A stretch of 64,000 bases of DNA. Source: Ashinkailepas kermadecensis (Eukaryota > Arthropoda > Thecostraca > Neolepadidae). Below the pieces are notes generated by a model, which had not been told where the DNA came from, did not search any database, and saw only the letters and a program-made list of their open reading frames with translations. The position numbers were made by a program, and so were the translations under genes. Location: assembly GCA_034440615.1 (NCBI GenBank), contig JAOTOM010004826.1, forward strand, positions 287,501-351,500, read 5' to 3'. Below, piece by piece: positions 22,178 to 33,370 of the stretch. Position 1 is the first letter of the stretch, and the number at the start of each line of letters is the position of its first letter.

Positions 22178-25100
22178 GCGGCGGCGCGCTGCTCCGCCTG
22201 AACTTGACGAAGCTTCTCTACCAGCTCGGCCCGAAACCGCACCTTGAGAGGTGGAGGCGGGCCGGCGGCGGACTCGCTCTGGCGTAGCTGTTTGATCGCC
22301 TCGCTGATGGTGAGCCCGTACCACAGCACCTCCTCCTCCTGTCAACCACCCACCGGAACAGTGGGTAATAACCGCTCGCAGTAGTTCCGCCGATGTGTGA
22401 AGTTTTTTCCCCCCGCACCAGCTAATAATCACAGCACCTCCTCCTCCTGTCAACCACCCACCGGAACAGTCGGTAATAACCGCTCGCAGTCGTTCCGCCG
22501 ATTGTGAGCCGCACCACAGCACCTCCTCCTGTCAACCACCCACCGGAACAGTCGGTAATAACCGCTCACAGTCGTTCCGCCGATTGTGGGCCCGTACCAC
22601 TGGACCTGCTAATCCTGTCAACCACGCACCCGAATAGTCGTTCTGCCGATTACTTCTCTTTCGCACGTGAAACATCGTCTGAATGCATCCATCGCACACA
22701 AAATACAGCACGCACGCTGTGCGGTCAAATGGAGGAAACAAAATTATGGATTACACGCTACATGTTACTTCGATTTTTACCGGTTCTCGAATAACCTTAG
22801 GTGATCTGGTAACATGAGCAATTCCTTTGTTCTTTGTTCGTGTTCGGGCCGACTTTTGGCTTAGATCCTACAGTGGTGTGACATTGCAGCACTACAGGCA
22901 TATATAATAGGGTAACCTAACTTGCACTTAGGATACTGAAACGCGAAGTGTATATCGCGAAGCACATGCTAGCACCAGCACAATCGCACCACTGTATGTG
23001 GTATTCAACACCAACCAAACTTTTCTTGTTCATTTTTGGCACTTAAAAAATATATTTAAAAACATGTCTGCTTGGTTTTTAAGACCCATGCAAGAAATGC
23101 TTTTATGAATAAAATGCTAAATGTGAATTGCTGTATTTATTTCATTTCACACACAGCATTATAAGCATTAGCCAGCTTGGGCCGCCCTAAACTGCATGAC
23201 CCAGTTTTAGCCGTTGGCATGGTCAAAGCTAGTTCATAATATTGCCTCATATGATCTTAGCAAAGTTTTTCCATTCCTAGGAGTCTTTGCCACGAGTGAC
23301 GGCACCGCGGTGATAGTCTGGACGCATGCCCACCCAGATCTCACCCGATCACAGCTTACCATTTCTAATCAGAGAAGTTGTTTGAAAGGTCGCTTGGCCT
23401 CGCCCAGCTCGTGATGATGGCCTTTATCATGGTTCACTTTTACCAGGAGCATTTCCTTGCGAACCAAAAAATACTTGGTGCACCGGCCACTAATAATGAT
23501 ATACCAAACGCATGAAGAAAAACACGAACTGGGTTGATTTTTCCAACTCCAAAATAAAACTTCCTTAAACACCAGTCTATTCCACCCAGAATATTACGAT
23601 ATTTGGCCGACACCACTGCAACGCCCTCCTCCGACTCAGCCAGCTGTTCTCCACAAACATCAGCCAGCTTCACAAGCATATTCTACACATCTGCCTCCTC
23701 TTCATCCAGTAGCCACAGAACCCCATGCGCTACACACCGGCCGGATGTAGTCCGAGTACTTCTGCAGCAGCTCGCGCCGCTTGGTCTCGCTGTCGGGGCG
23801 CAGGGTGCCGCGCGCCAGCTGCAGCAGGATCTCCCGCTTCATCTTGAGGCCCAGCAGCGATGAGATGTCGCACGCCCGACTCTGACGACAGCAGTGTTGA
23901 TCGAGTTACGGGCACCGGTGGTGTGCGGGACACAGGTTTGTGAGACCACAGCCACAGCAATGTGACGCTGAATGTCTGCCGCTGGTAGGAGGGCAGTCGG
24001 CGGCACATGGCTAGCTGGGCGGGCACGAAGAACCCACCGAGCTTTGATGACTGGAGGCAAACATGGGCGCAGGTAGTAGGAACTCTCATACTCTCATACT
24101 CACATGCACGCACACGCACGCACACGCACGCACACACACGCACAGATGTGGTGGGGTGCAACTAGAATTGAGCAATGCATGACATTTAGAGAACTTAATG
24201 CTTAACTTTCGCCAATGCAGACGATTGAGGAGAACTCTCCTGAGGTTTTCAAGCATATCTTTCGCACCACTCGGCAGATTTCGCTCATTGGTTTGCATAG
24301 CTAATGGGGATCTTCTCGCAGGTCTTCGGAAAAAGAAATTACCCCGTCAAGTCAGATTTCATGACTATAACGATAAAACGGGATATGCCTGGAAATTTTG
24401 AAGCAGAAATGGTGGATTTTCGCTGCTTATTGTTGCATAATGATTACAATGTGTGCTGCTCATTTATTTTCTGGTTGGTTATTGGTTTTACGACACGTCG
24501 ACCGTTGAGTCATATAGCGTCGCCAATCTCTCACGCCGATTGGTCGCGGGCGAAGAGTAGCGACAGGTGACTCATTTCTTTTCGGGGAATTGACAACCAG
24601 ACTACCCTTCCTGTAGAGGCCGTTGAAGGTTCCAAGGTGAGATACGTTCATAAGACCAAGATGAGATCTGATAACCTCCTTCGAATTCGCCAGTATTCTG
24701 GGATTACTTCAGGTCCGGAATTGGACATATCATCAGGTTCTCCTTTAGCACAGATCAGATCAAAATAGTGGTTGTGGGAGAAAGTTCACAATTCCCATTC
24801 ATAAACTCATAAATTTAATCTTCCTGACTCATAGCCTATCCATCCGAACGTGAAATACGATAAATCATCCGGATCGTAATCCTCGTGGTGCGAAGGGGGA
24901 GTGGTGGCCAATTTGGCTCCCGACATTTTCTGCGATAATTCCTGAACCGTTCACGCTACATATTTCAAATTTGGCATACATTCTGTTACGTCATTTGCGC
25001 ATTGCTTTAAAGAAGATGTTTTAGGTTCTTAAGATACCCGAGCAACGGCAGGTCAGTCAGTTCACGCGACCTGGTCTCAACACGATTTCAGATGTACGTT

Positions 25101-26877
25101 GAAACATTTTTCATAAACAAAGCATGCAAGATAAAGTCAACTGTGAAATGGGGGCGCATATACAAATGAATGAAAAACAAAAAATTGACCTCAGGCCAGG
25201 TCCCTAGGGGAAACAAAGGATGGAAGCAGAAAAATAATATCGGGCACACAATTTTTCACTACTCAATACTTCGAAAACTCGGGATGCAATTCTTGGCAAA
25301 TCATGTCCTCCAAAAGTGTGCCAGATTATAAGTCATTATCAGGCCGGGTCACTGATATATCACCTGAAACGTCCCGAGGGTACATGCTCTCAAGGCGCCA
25401 CAGACACTAAAACAATGACTATTACGAAGTAAAAAGACGCTACATTAGGATAATTGTTCACTCCAGGTTCATTTCTGGTGACTGGGAACCTTAAATTTGA
25501 TGTGAAAATGTGTGGGGGAAATGACAACTTTCACAAACAAATGAAAATATTTGACCTTTAAAAAACAGAATAAAACGTATCATTTTCTTGTGGTAATTTG
25601 CTTAACCTTTTGCTGAGTATCACATCATATGAAAATTGTCCTCTTGAACAGCTCATCGCATATTTTCTGGAATCTAACCTTCAAGGGATCGGTAACCTTG
25701 GCCTTTACACGTATCACCCCTGTTGGATTAAGTCTTCAGTTTGCATTAACATTGAATATTGCATTACTATTGAAGCACGACATCGCATTTGTTTTGCGAC
25801 TAAGGTCCGGAAACTACGGCCAAGACGAGCGCCGTCCGGTGATGACGGCAGGCCGCCAGTATGGCCAGCGTCTGGCCGCGGCCGTGCCCCCCCCCCCTCA
25901 CCTCACCTGCAGCAGGTACGAGTCCAGTCCGTGGTGGTCGTGCACCAGCTGGAGAGTGCGCTGCGTCACCACCATCTCCAGCTGGCGGTCCAGCACCTCG
26001 CTGTGCAACACCGACCGGTGCAGACCGGGCACCCACCAGTGCGGCACACGGTGCGCGTAGCGGCCCCGGTCCTGGAAGCCCTTGATCACCGCCTCGCCGC
26101 CCCACAGGCCGGCGCGCGCCTCTCTCGGGTAGCGCAGCGGGATTGGCACATTCTCCACCTGCTCACTGTGGAGTGTGGGGGCTTGGTTGGACAGTGAGGT
26201 TGGCAATCTGGGTCAGGCACAGTATAATCACCACATTCACCACTAAATAATTCAGGCGATAGCTTTGTGCTTACCAAGGGCATGATCACACCTGGGAGGC
26301 ATTGAGCAATGGGACAAAACATTCGAATGAAATATATGCTATGGAGCAAAAATGCAACAAGGTACCAAACAGTTTCAGCACGTGCACATCTGCACCTGTA
26401 CTAAAAAATGATGCTGGATGGCATAATGCTTTAATTTGTGGGTCCAGGAGCTTCAAAACCGTGCACTCAGTTCCGTAGCCATCTTCGTTTTTCGATTATG
26501 TGGTTATTCTACACTTTCGTGGAGGTTCGCGTCAGTTGATATCTGGGTTTACTACCATTGGAACATCATACTTATGAACTGACTAACCTTTCCTGCGTGC
26601 ATTTTTTTAAACATGCAGAAACCAAAATAAGGAATTTCATGTATCTGAACACAAAAAGCAACCAGCAGTTACCAAGTTGTTAACACCTAACTTACATTTG
26701 GCCGGTTTTTTCATTCTTCTTCCAGTTGCCTGGCTCAGCTACATAGTGTACTGGCTTTGGCTGTTCCACCCTCCACTCCCTATAGAAGGCTTGGTAGGCA
26801 GGTGGCAGATGCTTTAGTACTGTTTCCACGTTCCAGCACGCATGTGCTCTCTGGTAGTTTAATAAGTTCCTGGGCAT
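22117..26877 (-). CDS. MRPL28: Mitochondrial ribosomal protein L28 (bL28m)
   Basis: Four minus-strand exons: 26,877-26,696 (ATG at 26,877), 26,165-25,907, 23,881-23,738 and 22,338-22,117. All junctions are GT/AG and the phases (2, 0, 0) close to about 268 codons, against 256 in human. Family blocks in order are PKPVHYVAEPGNW, VENVPIP then GLWGGE (about residues 65-85), LGLKMKREILLQLARGTL (about 150-175), YSDYIRPEEE and YGLTISEAI. The protein is a nuclear-encoded component of the mitoribosome large subunit. Exon 4 begins directly at a GAGGAGGAG run after TTGACAG; that acceptor is tandemly copied upstream, and a minisatellite overlaps the stop. Intron 2 holds a truncated SINE and a copy of repeat X. 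The next upstream element is a piggyBac insertion at 27.3 kb. Confidence 0.93.
22339..22640 (-). repeat. Tandem copies of the MRPL28 intron 3/exon 4 boundary
   Basis: The minus-strand motif GGTTGACAG followed by GAGGAGG occurs at the functional acceptor (22,339/40) and again at 22,447/48 and 22,529/30. A degenerate copy is at 22,615/16. Units are about 82-108 bp and contain CGGTTATTACC and TTCCGGTGGGTGG. Copy 2 reads GAG GAG GAG GTG CTG then a stop; copy 3 keeps an open reading into CTGTGG. Confidence 0.85.
22641..23737. other. MRPL28 intron 3, unique part
   Basis: Lies between exon 3 and the boundary repeats. A minus-strand frame at 23,440-23,679 has no recognised domain and no phase-compatible splice borders, so it is left as intron. 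Confidence 0.55.
24471..24570 (-). mobile_element. 5'-truncated SINE copy
   Basis: On the minus strand these 100 bp match the 3' part of the SINE at 34,513-34,675 almost exactly (CGACCAATCGGCGTGAGAG, GGCGACGCTATATGAC, TCGTAAAACCAATAACCA). The flanks show a 12-bp target duplication with one mismatch: CTCATTTATTTT (24,459-24,470) and CTCATTTCTTTT (24,571-24,582). The tRNA-like head is missing. It lies in MRPL28 intron 2. Confidence 0.85.
25270..25800 (-). repeat. Dispersed repeat X, inverted copy
   Basis: Read on the minus strand, this matches two other places: 46,640-47,345 and 63,390-63,990. Shared blocks are the ATTTTCTGGAATCTAACCTT neighbourhood (complement of GGAAATATGTGATGAAC) and CGGGACGTTTCAG...ATATCAGTGACC. 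It lies in MRPL28 intron 2. No transposase is visible, so it may be a non-autonomous DNA element. Confidence 0.6.
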
Positions 26878-27300
26878 CGTCGGTCTGGGAAGGTTTCAAA
26901 CAGAATTATGAAACATCACACAACAGTTGCTGAAAAGGTGCACACTGAGATTCAATGGTTAGCTATGGCCCAGCTTAACCTGATCCAAACTCTGCTCTTC
27001 ACAAATGTTATATGATCTGATTTCTGACCTGATCTGATCCACATAACTTAGTGCAACAAAATGTTACTCAATGTAGCCAAATACAACCAAACTTAACTCA
27101 ACACAACCCATACTAACCAATCTTAATATAGTCAATCCCAACCTACACAATTCATGACATACATAAGTGGTACACCAACTTCTTGTGTTAGACAGGTGGA
27201 ATGAGTCATGTTTGATTTGGCTAAGTTACTAAAGGTGTGTAGACTGTAGATATTTCATTTTCACATTTGGAAAGAACAATGTATCCCAAACATAACTTAA

Positions 27301-29714
27301 CCCATTAACACCGGTGTCCTTATATGACGACAGCAACATGTTCAGCATATATTGGATATCTGGTCAGTTACAAACTGCCCAAATACTTTGAAAAGTGATC
27401 ATAAGGCATCTGCGGATCTCGTGGTGACTTTCCAAAACTCCTCGCACAGAAATACTTGGCTGGTACTTAAAGTTAGCGTTTTTCGGCATCCTGAAGTTAA
27501 ACTGTAAGCCACTCCGGACAGGTGTCCAAGTTAAGTATTTACATAATCTGGGAACTTGCATTTATAAATGACTTTGAATGTCCAAACGCTGATTTAATTC
27601 CCATAATCAGCGAACACTAACCGTCCAACGCCCGCTAAAAGTAGGTGTCATCAAATGAGGACACCGGGCGGAAGGAGGTGGGAGCCGATTGGGGCCGCGT
27701 GGCAGGGGATTAGGGACGGCTGGCCGGCGTCCATGCCCTGCTCGGTCCGCAAAATTTGCCATATGCGTGTTGTGAGTTGCATGTGGTGGGTGCATCTGTC
27801 TGCGTAGATTCAAAACTGCGATGTGCATCGGCTTCCTTGCCAAGTCTTCCGTGCGTCATTATAACATACCGTGCGTCATTATACGACAGGAAAAGGTCCT
27901 AACGGTGGAGGGAGTCATACAGCTGATTGAAACTGGCGGCTTTGCGGACAGTGATGCTGACTTTGTGGACATTGTGACATTACCACCACCGGTTGTGGAC
28001 AAACTAACGGACGATGATGAATGGGGAACATGACATCGTAACTGACATGGACACGGCGCTGCATGACACGCCCGGGTACGCAGAAGCCCATGTCCGTTCG
28101 GGGGAAGAGAAAGCAGACAACTAACCAGCACTCCAAAGCAAGCGACCCAGGGTTACATCAAGCGATCCTAGTTGGCTCAAGAAGCCACCTGAATTCACTG
28201 GGCTTCCAGCAACAACATACGGAGCTAACGGAGCTTGCAAACGCGAGAAAAACTCTGCAGGACACGTCACCAGTTCAGCTGTTCGAGATGTTAACCGAGG
28301 ACATGTGTGTGTACGTCATCAACGAAGTGCTGCGGTATGAACTCAAAACCAAAAATTATCAGCTGTTCAGCTAACGACTGGTGAGCTCAAGACGCTCATC
28401 GGCATTCCCCGACATTCTGGATGCCACCAACTCCCCAGTGAACGCCATTACTGGTCAACCGCCAATGACCTGAGAGTAGAAACAGTGCAATGCATCATAA
28501 GACGACAAAGATATCTGAAGCTGAAGGCGTACGTCCTCCTCCAGAACAATGAGAACGAGTCAAACGGTGGGACAGATCCCAGCGAGCCCACAGGCGCGTG
28601 GTTCAACCACGCATTATACACAACTACAGGTTCATAGGTGGCGTCGACGAGCATGGCTGGCTGTGCAATAAGTACAGTACCAACATCCATGGGAAGAAGT
28701 GGTATTGGTGCCTCTTCACGTGGATGCTAGACATGGTGGTGGTGAACGCTTGGATCATACATCGCCATGCAGCGGACATACCTCTCAGCCTGCTAAAATC
28801 CCGGCGAGAAATCGCTGCCGCCTACCAGAGACTACCTGGCTTCGGACCTGTGCGCGCGCTATCGTCGCCCAGAGCTATCCCGGACATGCAGTATGACCCG
28901 GCGTGCCACTTTATTGACATAGCCGACGAGCAGCGGTGCCGCCAAGGATCTGCATGCACCAGCAAGCTTTGCTTGTACTGTGAACATTTTTAGGCCACGC
29001 TCTCATCCGCTACTTTAAGCTGTACGATACTAAGTAGTGTGTAGTTGGTAGTAGTGCCAAGAAGTACTCAGCTTTTCTCAGCTCCCTTGTGTGTAGTGGA
29101 TCAAACAGATTGCTTCACTGTAAATGTGATTGTGATTTAAGTGGCAGAGAGGGTAGTGACAGACTGTGCCCACTGTCTGTTGCCAAGAAGTATGTATTTT
29201 ATTCACTGAAGTGTGGGCAATGCATACTATACTGTGATTTATAATCATAGTGTTCTCACCACTGATGGGACAGAATGGACATTTCTAAGCTAATATCATC
29301 CAAAGGGTTTCAGGACAACCAATGCTCTTATCTCTTATGCATGTAGCAATGTGTCATGTCAACATGTAAAAAAATGTGTGCAATGATGAACACATGCATT
29401 CATGCCACAGTGTATGCTCTTTCATGTTTGCCAGTGTGAGTGTTTGTTGAATAAGTATTTGCATCATTGTTGCCATTTAATTTCACAATCAGCAATGTAC
29501 AAACTGTTGTAAACACAATACTGGATGTTACGATTTCTTCACCGAAACATTCCACTTCTGCCCAGTATCCTCAAATGAGGACAGGTTGGAAAATAAACTT
29601 AGGATAGAAGGAGGCTTATGAAAATTGCAGAATACCTTCACAGTGATGACATTAGGTATGTCAATAAGTTTGAGCATTCTAAGTAAAATATTTATTATAC
29701 CTGGCATTAATAGG
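27301..29714 (+). mobile_element. piggyBac-type DNA transposon, internally deleted
   Basis: The element is bounded by TTAA on both sides (27,297-27,300 and 29,715-29,718), the obligate piggyBac target. The termini are imperfect inverted repeats: CCCATTAACACCGG on the left and, inverted, CCTATTAATGCCAGG on the right. A CAAATGAGGACA motif occurs subterminally at about 27,650 and 29,571. The interior has transposase remnants at 27,864-28,993. It is 2,414 bp long and lies about 420 bp upstream of the MRPL28 start codon. Confidence 0.82.
27864..28993 (+). pseudogene. piggyBac transposase remnant
   Basis: The N-terminal acidic region (DIVTLPPPVVDKLTDDDEW) is followed in other frames by LKTLIGIPRHSGCHQLPSER and HYWSTANDL. 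The reading then jumps directly to the C-terminal part: RIIHNYRFIGGVD, YSTNIHGKKWYW, VVVNAWIIHRH and a Cys-rich end. The central region that carries the first catalytic Asp residues is absent, so a deletion of roughly 250-300 codons is inferred. Stops and frame changes confirm it is a pseudogene. Confidence 0.85.
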
Positions 29715-29718
29715 TTAA

Positions 29719-30240
29719 TCAAGCTTGTTAAGTCTAAAGAAGTACTGTCTCCAGCATTATGCTACGAATAATGATGATGATAATTAACCTTGAGCTCAGC
29801 ATAATGACATAATAAGATAGTCCAAAAGTATCTTTGATCACTTGCTGTATCCTGGCACCCTTGAAAGAAAAGGCAGCCTCTGTCAGGCTCAAGTGCACCC
29901 TTACCCCTTGGAGTTTCAGCCAGAGGCACTCCTCTAAGAGGAAATGGCACTCCTCCAGGAAGGTTGAGTGCATCCTGACCCCAGTAATTTTTTTCCAGTC
30001 AGAGGTGCCCTGCAGATACTTTTGCAGTGGCACCTCTCCAAAGAAATATCCCACCTCCAGACAAGCAGCCTCATGATATCACAATACCTGGATCTACCCC
30101 TGACAGCTTGGCCATAATAATGAGTGTCTCAACAGTGGGGGATGAGGGGTCACATTCCTCCAAACATACTGAAGACTAAGATGATGACAGTCATTCACTT
30201 ATCTCCTCTCTTGGCCCCAGAGGTGAGGATGGACAATGAT
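29719..30240. other. Non-genic stretch with a weak tandem repeat
   Basis: 29,870-30,040 contains two to three imperfect units of about 57 bp of the form GAGTGCA..CTGACCCC and CAGAGG.(G/C)CACTCC. No gene is recognised. Confidence 0.4.
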
Positions 30241-30244
30241 GGCA

Positions 30245-30540
30245 TGATTAGGCTTTAATCCAGTATTTTCCCTCTTTATTTGCCAACACAAATATTAGGA
30301 TGTCAGGCAACTTATATCACAGTGTACAACAATATAAAGTGATTTAGTGCAACATGAATCAACAGCCCTGACTGTCAGTGACTCAACTATGTGATCAGGT
30401 TAAAATGATCCATGCTGAGATTTGGTTGGTTGATTGGCCTTAGGGGTGCATCGACTGTGTTGGTCATATAGCGCCCATACCATGCTGATATTTGAACCCC
30501 CAGTGAGGTACAAATGGACGAGCCATAGCCTGGACCATCT
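30245..30540. repeat. Third copy of the 2-3 kb dispersed repeat, interrupted
   Basis: GCTTTAATCCAGTATTTTCC through GTGATCAGGTTAAAA matches 2,525-2,670 and 3,270-3,420. Its tRNA-like part is split by the mini-retroposon at 30,424-30,479, and after the insert GATATTTGAACCCCC resumes the repeat. This shows the relative age of the two elements. Confidence 0.65.
30424..30479 (-). mobile_element. Tail-only mini-retroposon, copy 2, with target duplication
   Basis: A 56-bp insert (plus strand GGTTGGTTGATTGGCC..., TAGCGCCCATA) flanked by CCATGCTGAGATTT (30,410-30,423) and CCATGCTGATATTT (30,480-30,493), a 14-bp duplication with one mismatch. Confidence 0.88.
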
Positions 30541-30654
30541 CATTAAGGTATGTAAATATTTGCAATGTCTACTCATAAAATACTGTTAATATTGTAGCAC
30601 ATTTCCTCCACACAATGCCTATGGCATCATCAATTGTATCGACCATTGTTGACT

Positions 30655-30850
30655 TGACTTGAGGGGTCATCAATTCAGGTTAGACAAGTTGAGGTGTAAG
30701 ACAGTTAAGCAACAACAGGTATTCAGTCAAAGGGTTGTTGATCAGTGGAATAGGCTGCCTGCTGATGTTGTGGGGAGTTCCTCATTAAATGTATTTGAAA
30801 GTAAGATGGACAACTTTTTTATGCAGGAAAACCTTGTTTTTGAGTTCTAA
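30655..30850 (+). pseudogene. LINE ORF2 C-terminal fragment
   Basis: The plus frame reads RGHQFRLDKLRCKTVKQQQ followed by FSQRVVDQWNRLP, the same CR1/Jockey-type terminal block as the copies near 50,850 and 49,800. It is 5'-truncated and dead. Confidence 0.8.
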
Positions 30851-30942
30851 TTAGTGAAGCATGGGTGAGATGTATGCTAATTAAGTGTGCATGGCACAGA
30901 CCCCTTTAAGCAGGCATGGATGGAAACACTCATATTCTCCTC

Positions 30943-31566
30943 AAATGATTACTTTTCAGTTGGCAAACAAATACACTATCATAATCATCACTCTGCAAAT
31001 ATAGCACATCGCATATAATGATCTGTACCTGGTGTGTCACAGATGTGATAAAGAAGAAATTCAACACTTCATGCACTTGATTTAATACTTTTTGACATCG
31101 AAAACCTTATGTTTCTGCCTTAATTCAACATTTATTGCCGAGAATGAATACTCACAACCAGACGTTTCCACAACTGTTGACCAAGGCCGGAAGTTCCTTG
31201 CCATGCTGTATTATTTCTCACTTTTTCATATATTTGATGAGGTCATGGCAGAAAAATTTGTTTCAGACAATTCTGGTTTTCTGGTTAGGTTAGGTTAACC
31301 TAGCTAGCCTAGCCAGAAACCAGTATCGTCCAAAACAAATTTTTTGGCCATGACATAATAAATGTTTGACTGAAATAAATATTGAATGAAGGCAGAAACA
31401 TAAGGTTTTTGATGTCAGAGTATTAAATTGAGTGCATGAAGTGTTGAATTTCTTCTTTATCACGTCTGTGACACACCAGGTATGGATAATTATATGCGAT
31501 GTGCTATATTTGCAGTTAAGATTATGATTGTGTATTTGTTTGCCAACTGAAAAGTAATCATTTGCA
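30943..31566. repeat. Foldback (long inverted repeat) element
   Basis: The left arm (30,943-31,299; AAATGATTACTTTTCAGTTG ... TCTGGTTAGGTTAGG) and right arm (31,305-31,566; ... CCAACTGAAAAGTAATCATTT) are complementary over roughly 260 bp, meeting at GGTTAACCTAGCTAGCC. The right arm lacks about 90 bp present in the left. A single, non-inverted version occurs at 54,440-55,035. Confidence 0.85.
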
Positions 31567-31920
31567 GAGAAAATTAGTGGTCGCATCGTCATTTTTACAT
31601 TAAAATACCCTGTATTTAAAAAAATATTCCCCAAAAATCAAATTTTACCTTCATCGATATATTCTTTACAGCTATGGCCCATAACCACTAAAACAAAAGC
31701 AATCAACACATTCTGTGACGTAAATATTTCACTCTGTAGCATTGCATCACTATAAATTACCATTTGCCAATACAACTAAGATAGGACCATCAAATCAATC
31801 CAACTTAGCACATCAAAACAACCAAAATTCCTCCCAGCCCAGCTTTTTGATGGGGGCATTCGTGGAAGGGTCTAAAAAACAGACACCATCTCACATACAC
31901 CGACTGACATACACCATCTC

Positions 31921-32905
31921 GCAGACATGGATGATCTCGGAAACCGCTCGGTCGATTTTAATAAAACCTGCACCAAACGATCGCCCGTGTGCCAGAGGCG
32001 TGCCGTTTGGACTTTCGTGACCTTGGGTCAGGTCAAAGGTCACTAAATTGCAGAAAAACAAAAAAATCGAACATTTAGAAATGGATGATCTTAATGAAAC
32101 CTTCACCAAACGATCGGCCGTGTGCCACAGGCCTTCGGTTTGTACTTTCGTGACCTTGGGTCAGGTCAAAGGTCACCAAATCGCCGAAAAACGTGATTTT
32201 TGGCTCACAGACATGGACGATCTCGGCAACCGCTGGGTCGATCTTAGTGAAACATTCACCAAACGATCGGCCGTGTGCCAGAGGCGTGCGGTTTGCACTT
32301 TCGTGATCTTGGGTCAGGTCAAAGGTCACCAAATCGCCTAAAAACATGATATTTGTCTCACAGACATGGATGATCTCGGCAACCGCTGGGTCGATCTTAG
32401 TGAAACATTCACCAAACGATCGGCCGTGTGGCAGAAGCGTGCGGTTTGCACTTTCGTGACCTTGAGTAAGGTCAAAGGTCCCCAAATCGCCGAAAACATG
32501 ATTTTTGGCTCACAGACATGGATGATCTCGGCAACCGCTGGATCGATCTTTGTGAAACCTTCACCAAACGATCGGCCGTGTGCCATAGGCGTGCGGTTTG
32601 CACTTTCGTGACCTTGGGTCAGGTCAAAGGTCATCAAATTGCCGAAAAACCAAAACATTTGACTTACAGACATGGATGATCTCGGCAACCGCTGGATCGA
32701 TCTTAGTGAAACCTTCACCAAACGATCGGCCGTGTGCCAAAGGCGTGTGGTTTGCACTTTCGTCGCCTTGGGTCAAGTCAAAGGTCACCGGATCGTCGAA
32801 GAACCAAAAAATAGTTTCTCGCAGACATGGATGATCTCGGCAACCGCTGGATCGATCTTAGTGAAACCATCACCAAACGATCGGACGTGTGCCAGAGGTA
32901 TGGTC
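31921..32905 (+). repeat. Satellite of about 153 bp
   Basis: Units begin at GACATGGATGATCTCGG: 31,924, about 32,079 (damaged), 32,210, 32,363, 32,515, 32,669 and a partial one at 32,824. Spacing is 152-155 bp except one of 131. Each unit has ACGATCGGCCGTGTG and GGTCAGGTCAAAGGTCA. Because 153 is divisible by three, a frame stays open through several units, but no known protein is recognised. Confidence 0.95.
32030..32787 (+). promoter_or_regulatory. Reiterated DR1-type half-site pairs
   Basis: AGGTCAAAGGTCA, a direct repeat of AGGTCA with 1-nt spacing, is perfect at 32,030-32,042, 32,163-32,175, 32,316-32,328 and 32,621-32,633. It has one change at 32,469-32,481 and at 32,775-32,787. Most units also carry GACCTTGGGTCA just before. 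DR1 elements are bound by RXR, HNF4 and COUP-TF type nuclear receptors. Function here is inference only. Confidence 0.4.
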
Positions 32906-33370
32906 CCCTAATTGGTCCCCTAGTTATGAGAAAGATTGTTGGCTTTTAGAGAGAGTACAAAAGAGGGCAACAAAAATGGTTAATAGTATAGGCAACCTGG
33001 CATATGAGGAAAGATTGAAGAAATTGAATATGTTTTCACTTAGATATAGAAGGCTGAGAGGAGATCTCATCGAGGTTTTTAAATTTGTTCATGGTCAGGA
33101 ACAGGGATATCTCAGGGAAATGTTTGAATTTAACAGAAATGATGCAATCAGAGGTCATCAATTCAAAATTAACGTTAATCACAGCAGGACAAGGTTAAGA
33201 CAGTCTTTCTTCACCAACAGGGTAGTAGAACACTGGAACCAGCTGCCAGGAACCATTGTCAGTAGCAACACACTGAACATCTTTAAAAACGGCATAGACA
33301 ATCATTATAAGAATAGGGGGCTTGTTTTTCTGTATTCGGGGGCAGGGAGGAGATGGGAGTTGGGATGAGT
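32906..33370 (+). pseudogene. LINE ORF2 C-terminal fragment
   Basis: The plus frame encodes WLLERVQKRATKMVNSIG-like and RRLRGDLIEVFKFVHGQ blocks, then RGHQFKINVNHSRTR and VVEHWNQLP. These are the classic C-terminal motifs of CR1/Jockey LINE ORF2. About 150 codons are open, ending in a stop near 33,366. It begins directly after the last satellite unit. Confidence 0.88.

Noticed and set aside
23730..24161. Minus-strand frame of 143 codons across MRPL28 exon 3
   Set aside because: It is in a different frame from the MRPL28 reading, which matches the family and has proper splice sites.
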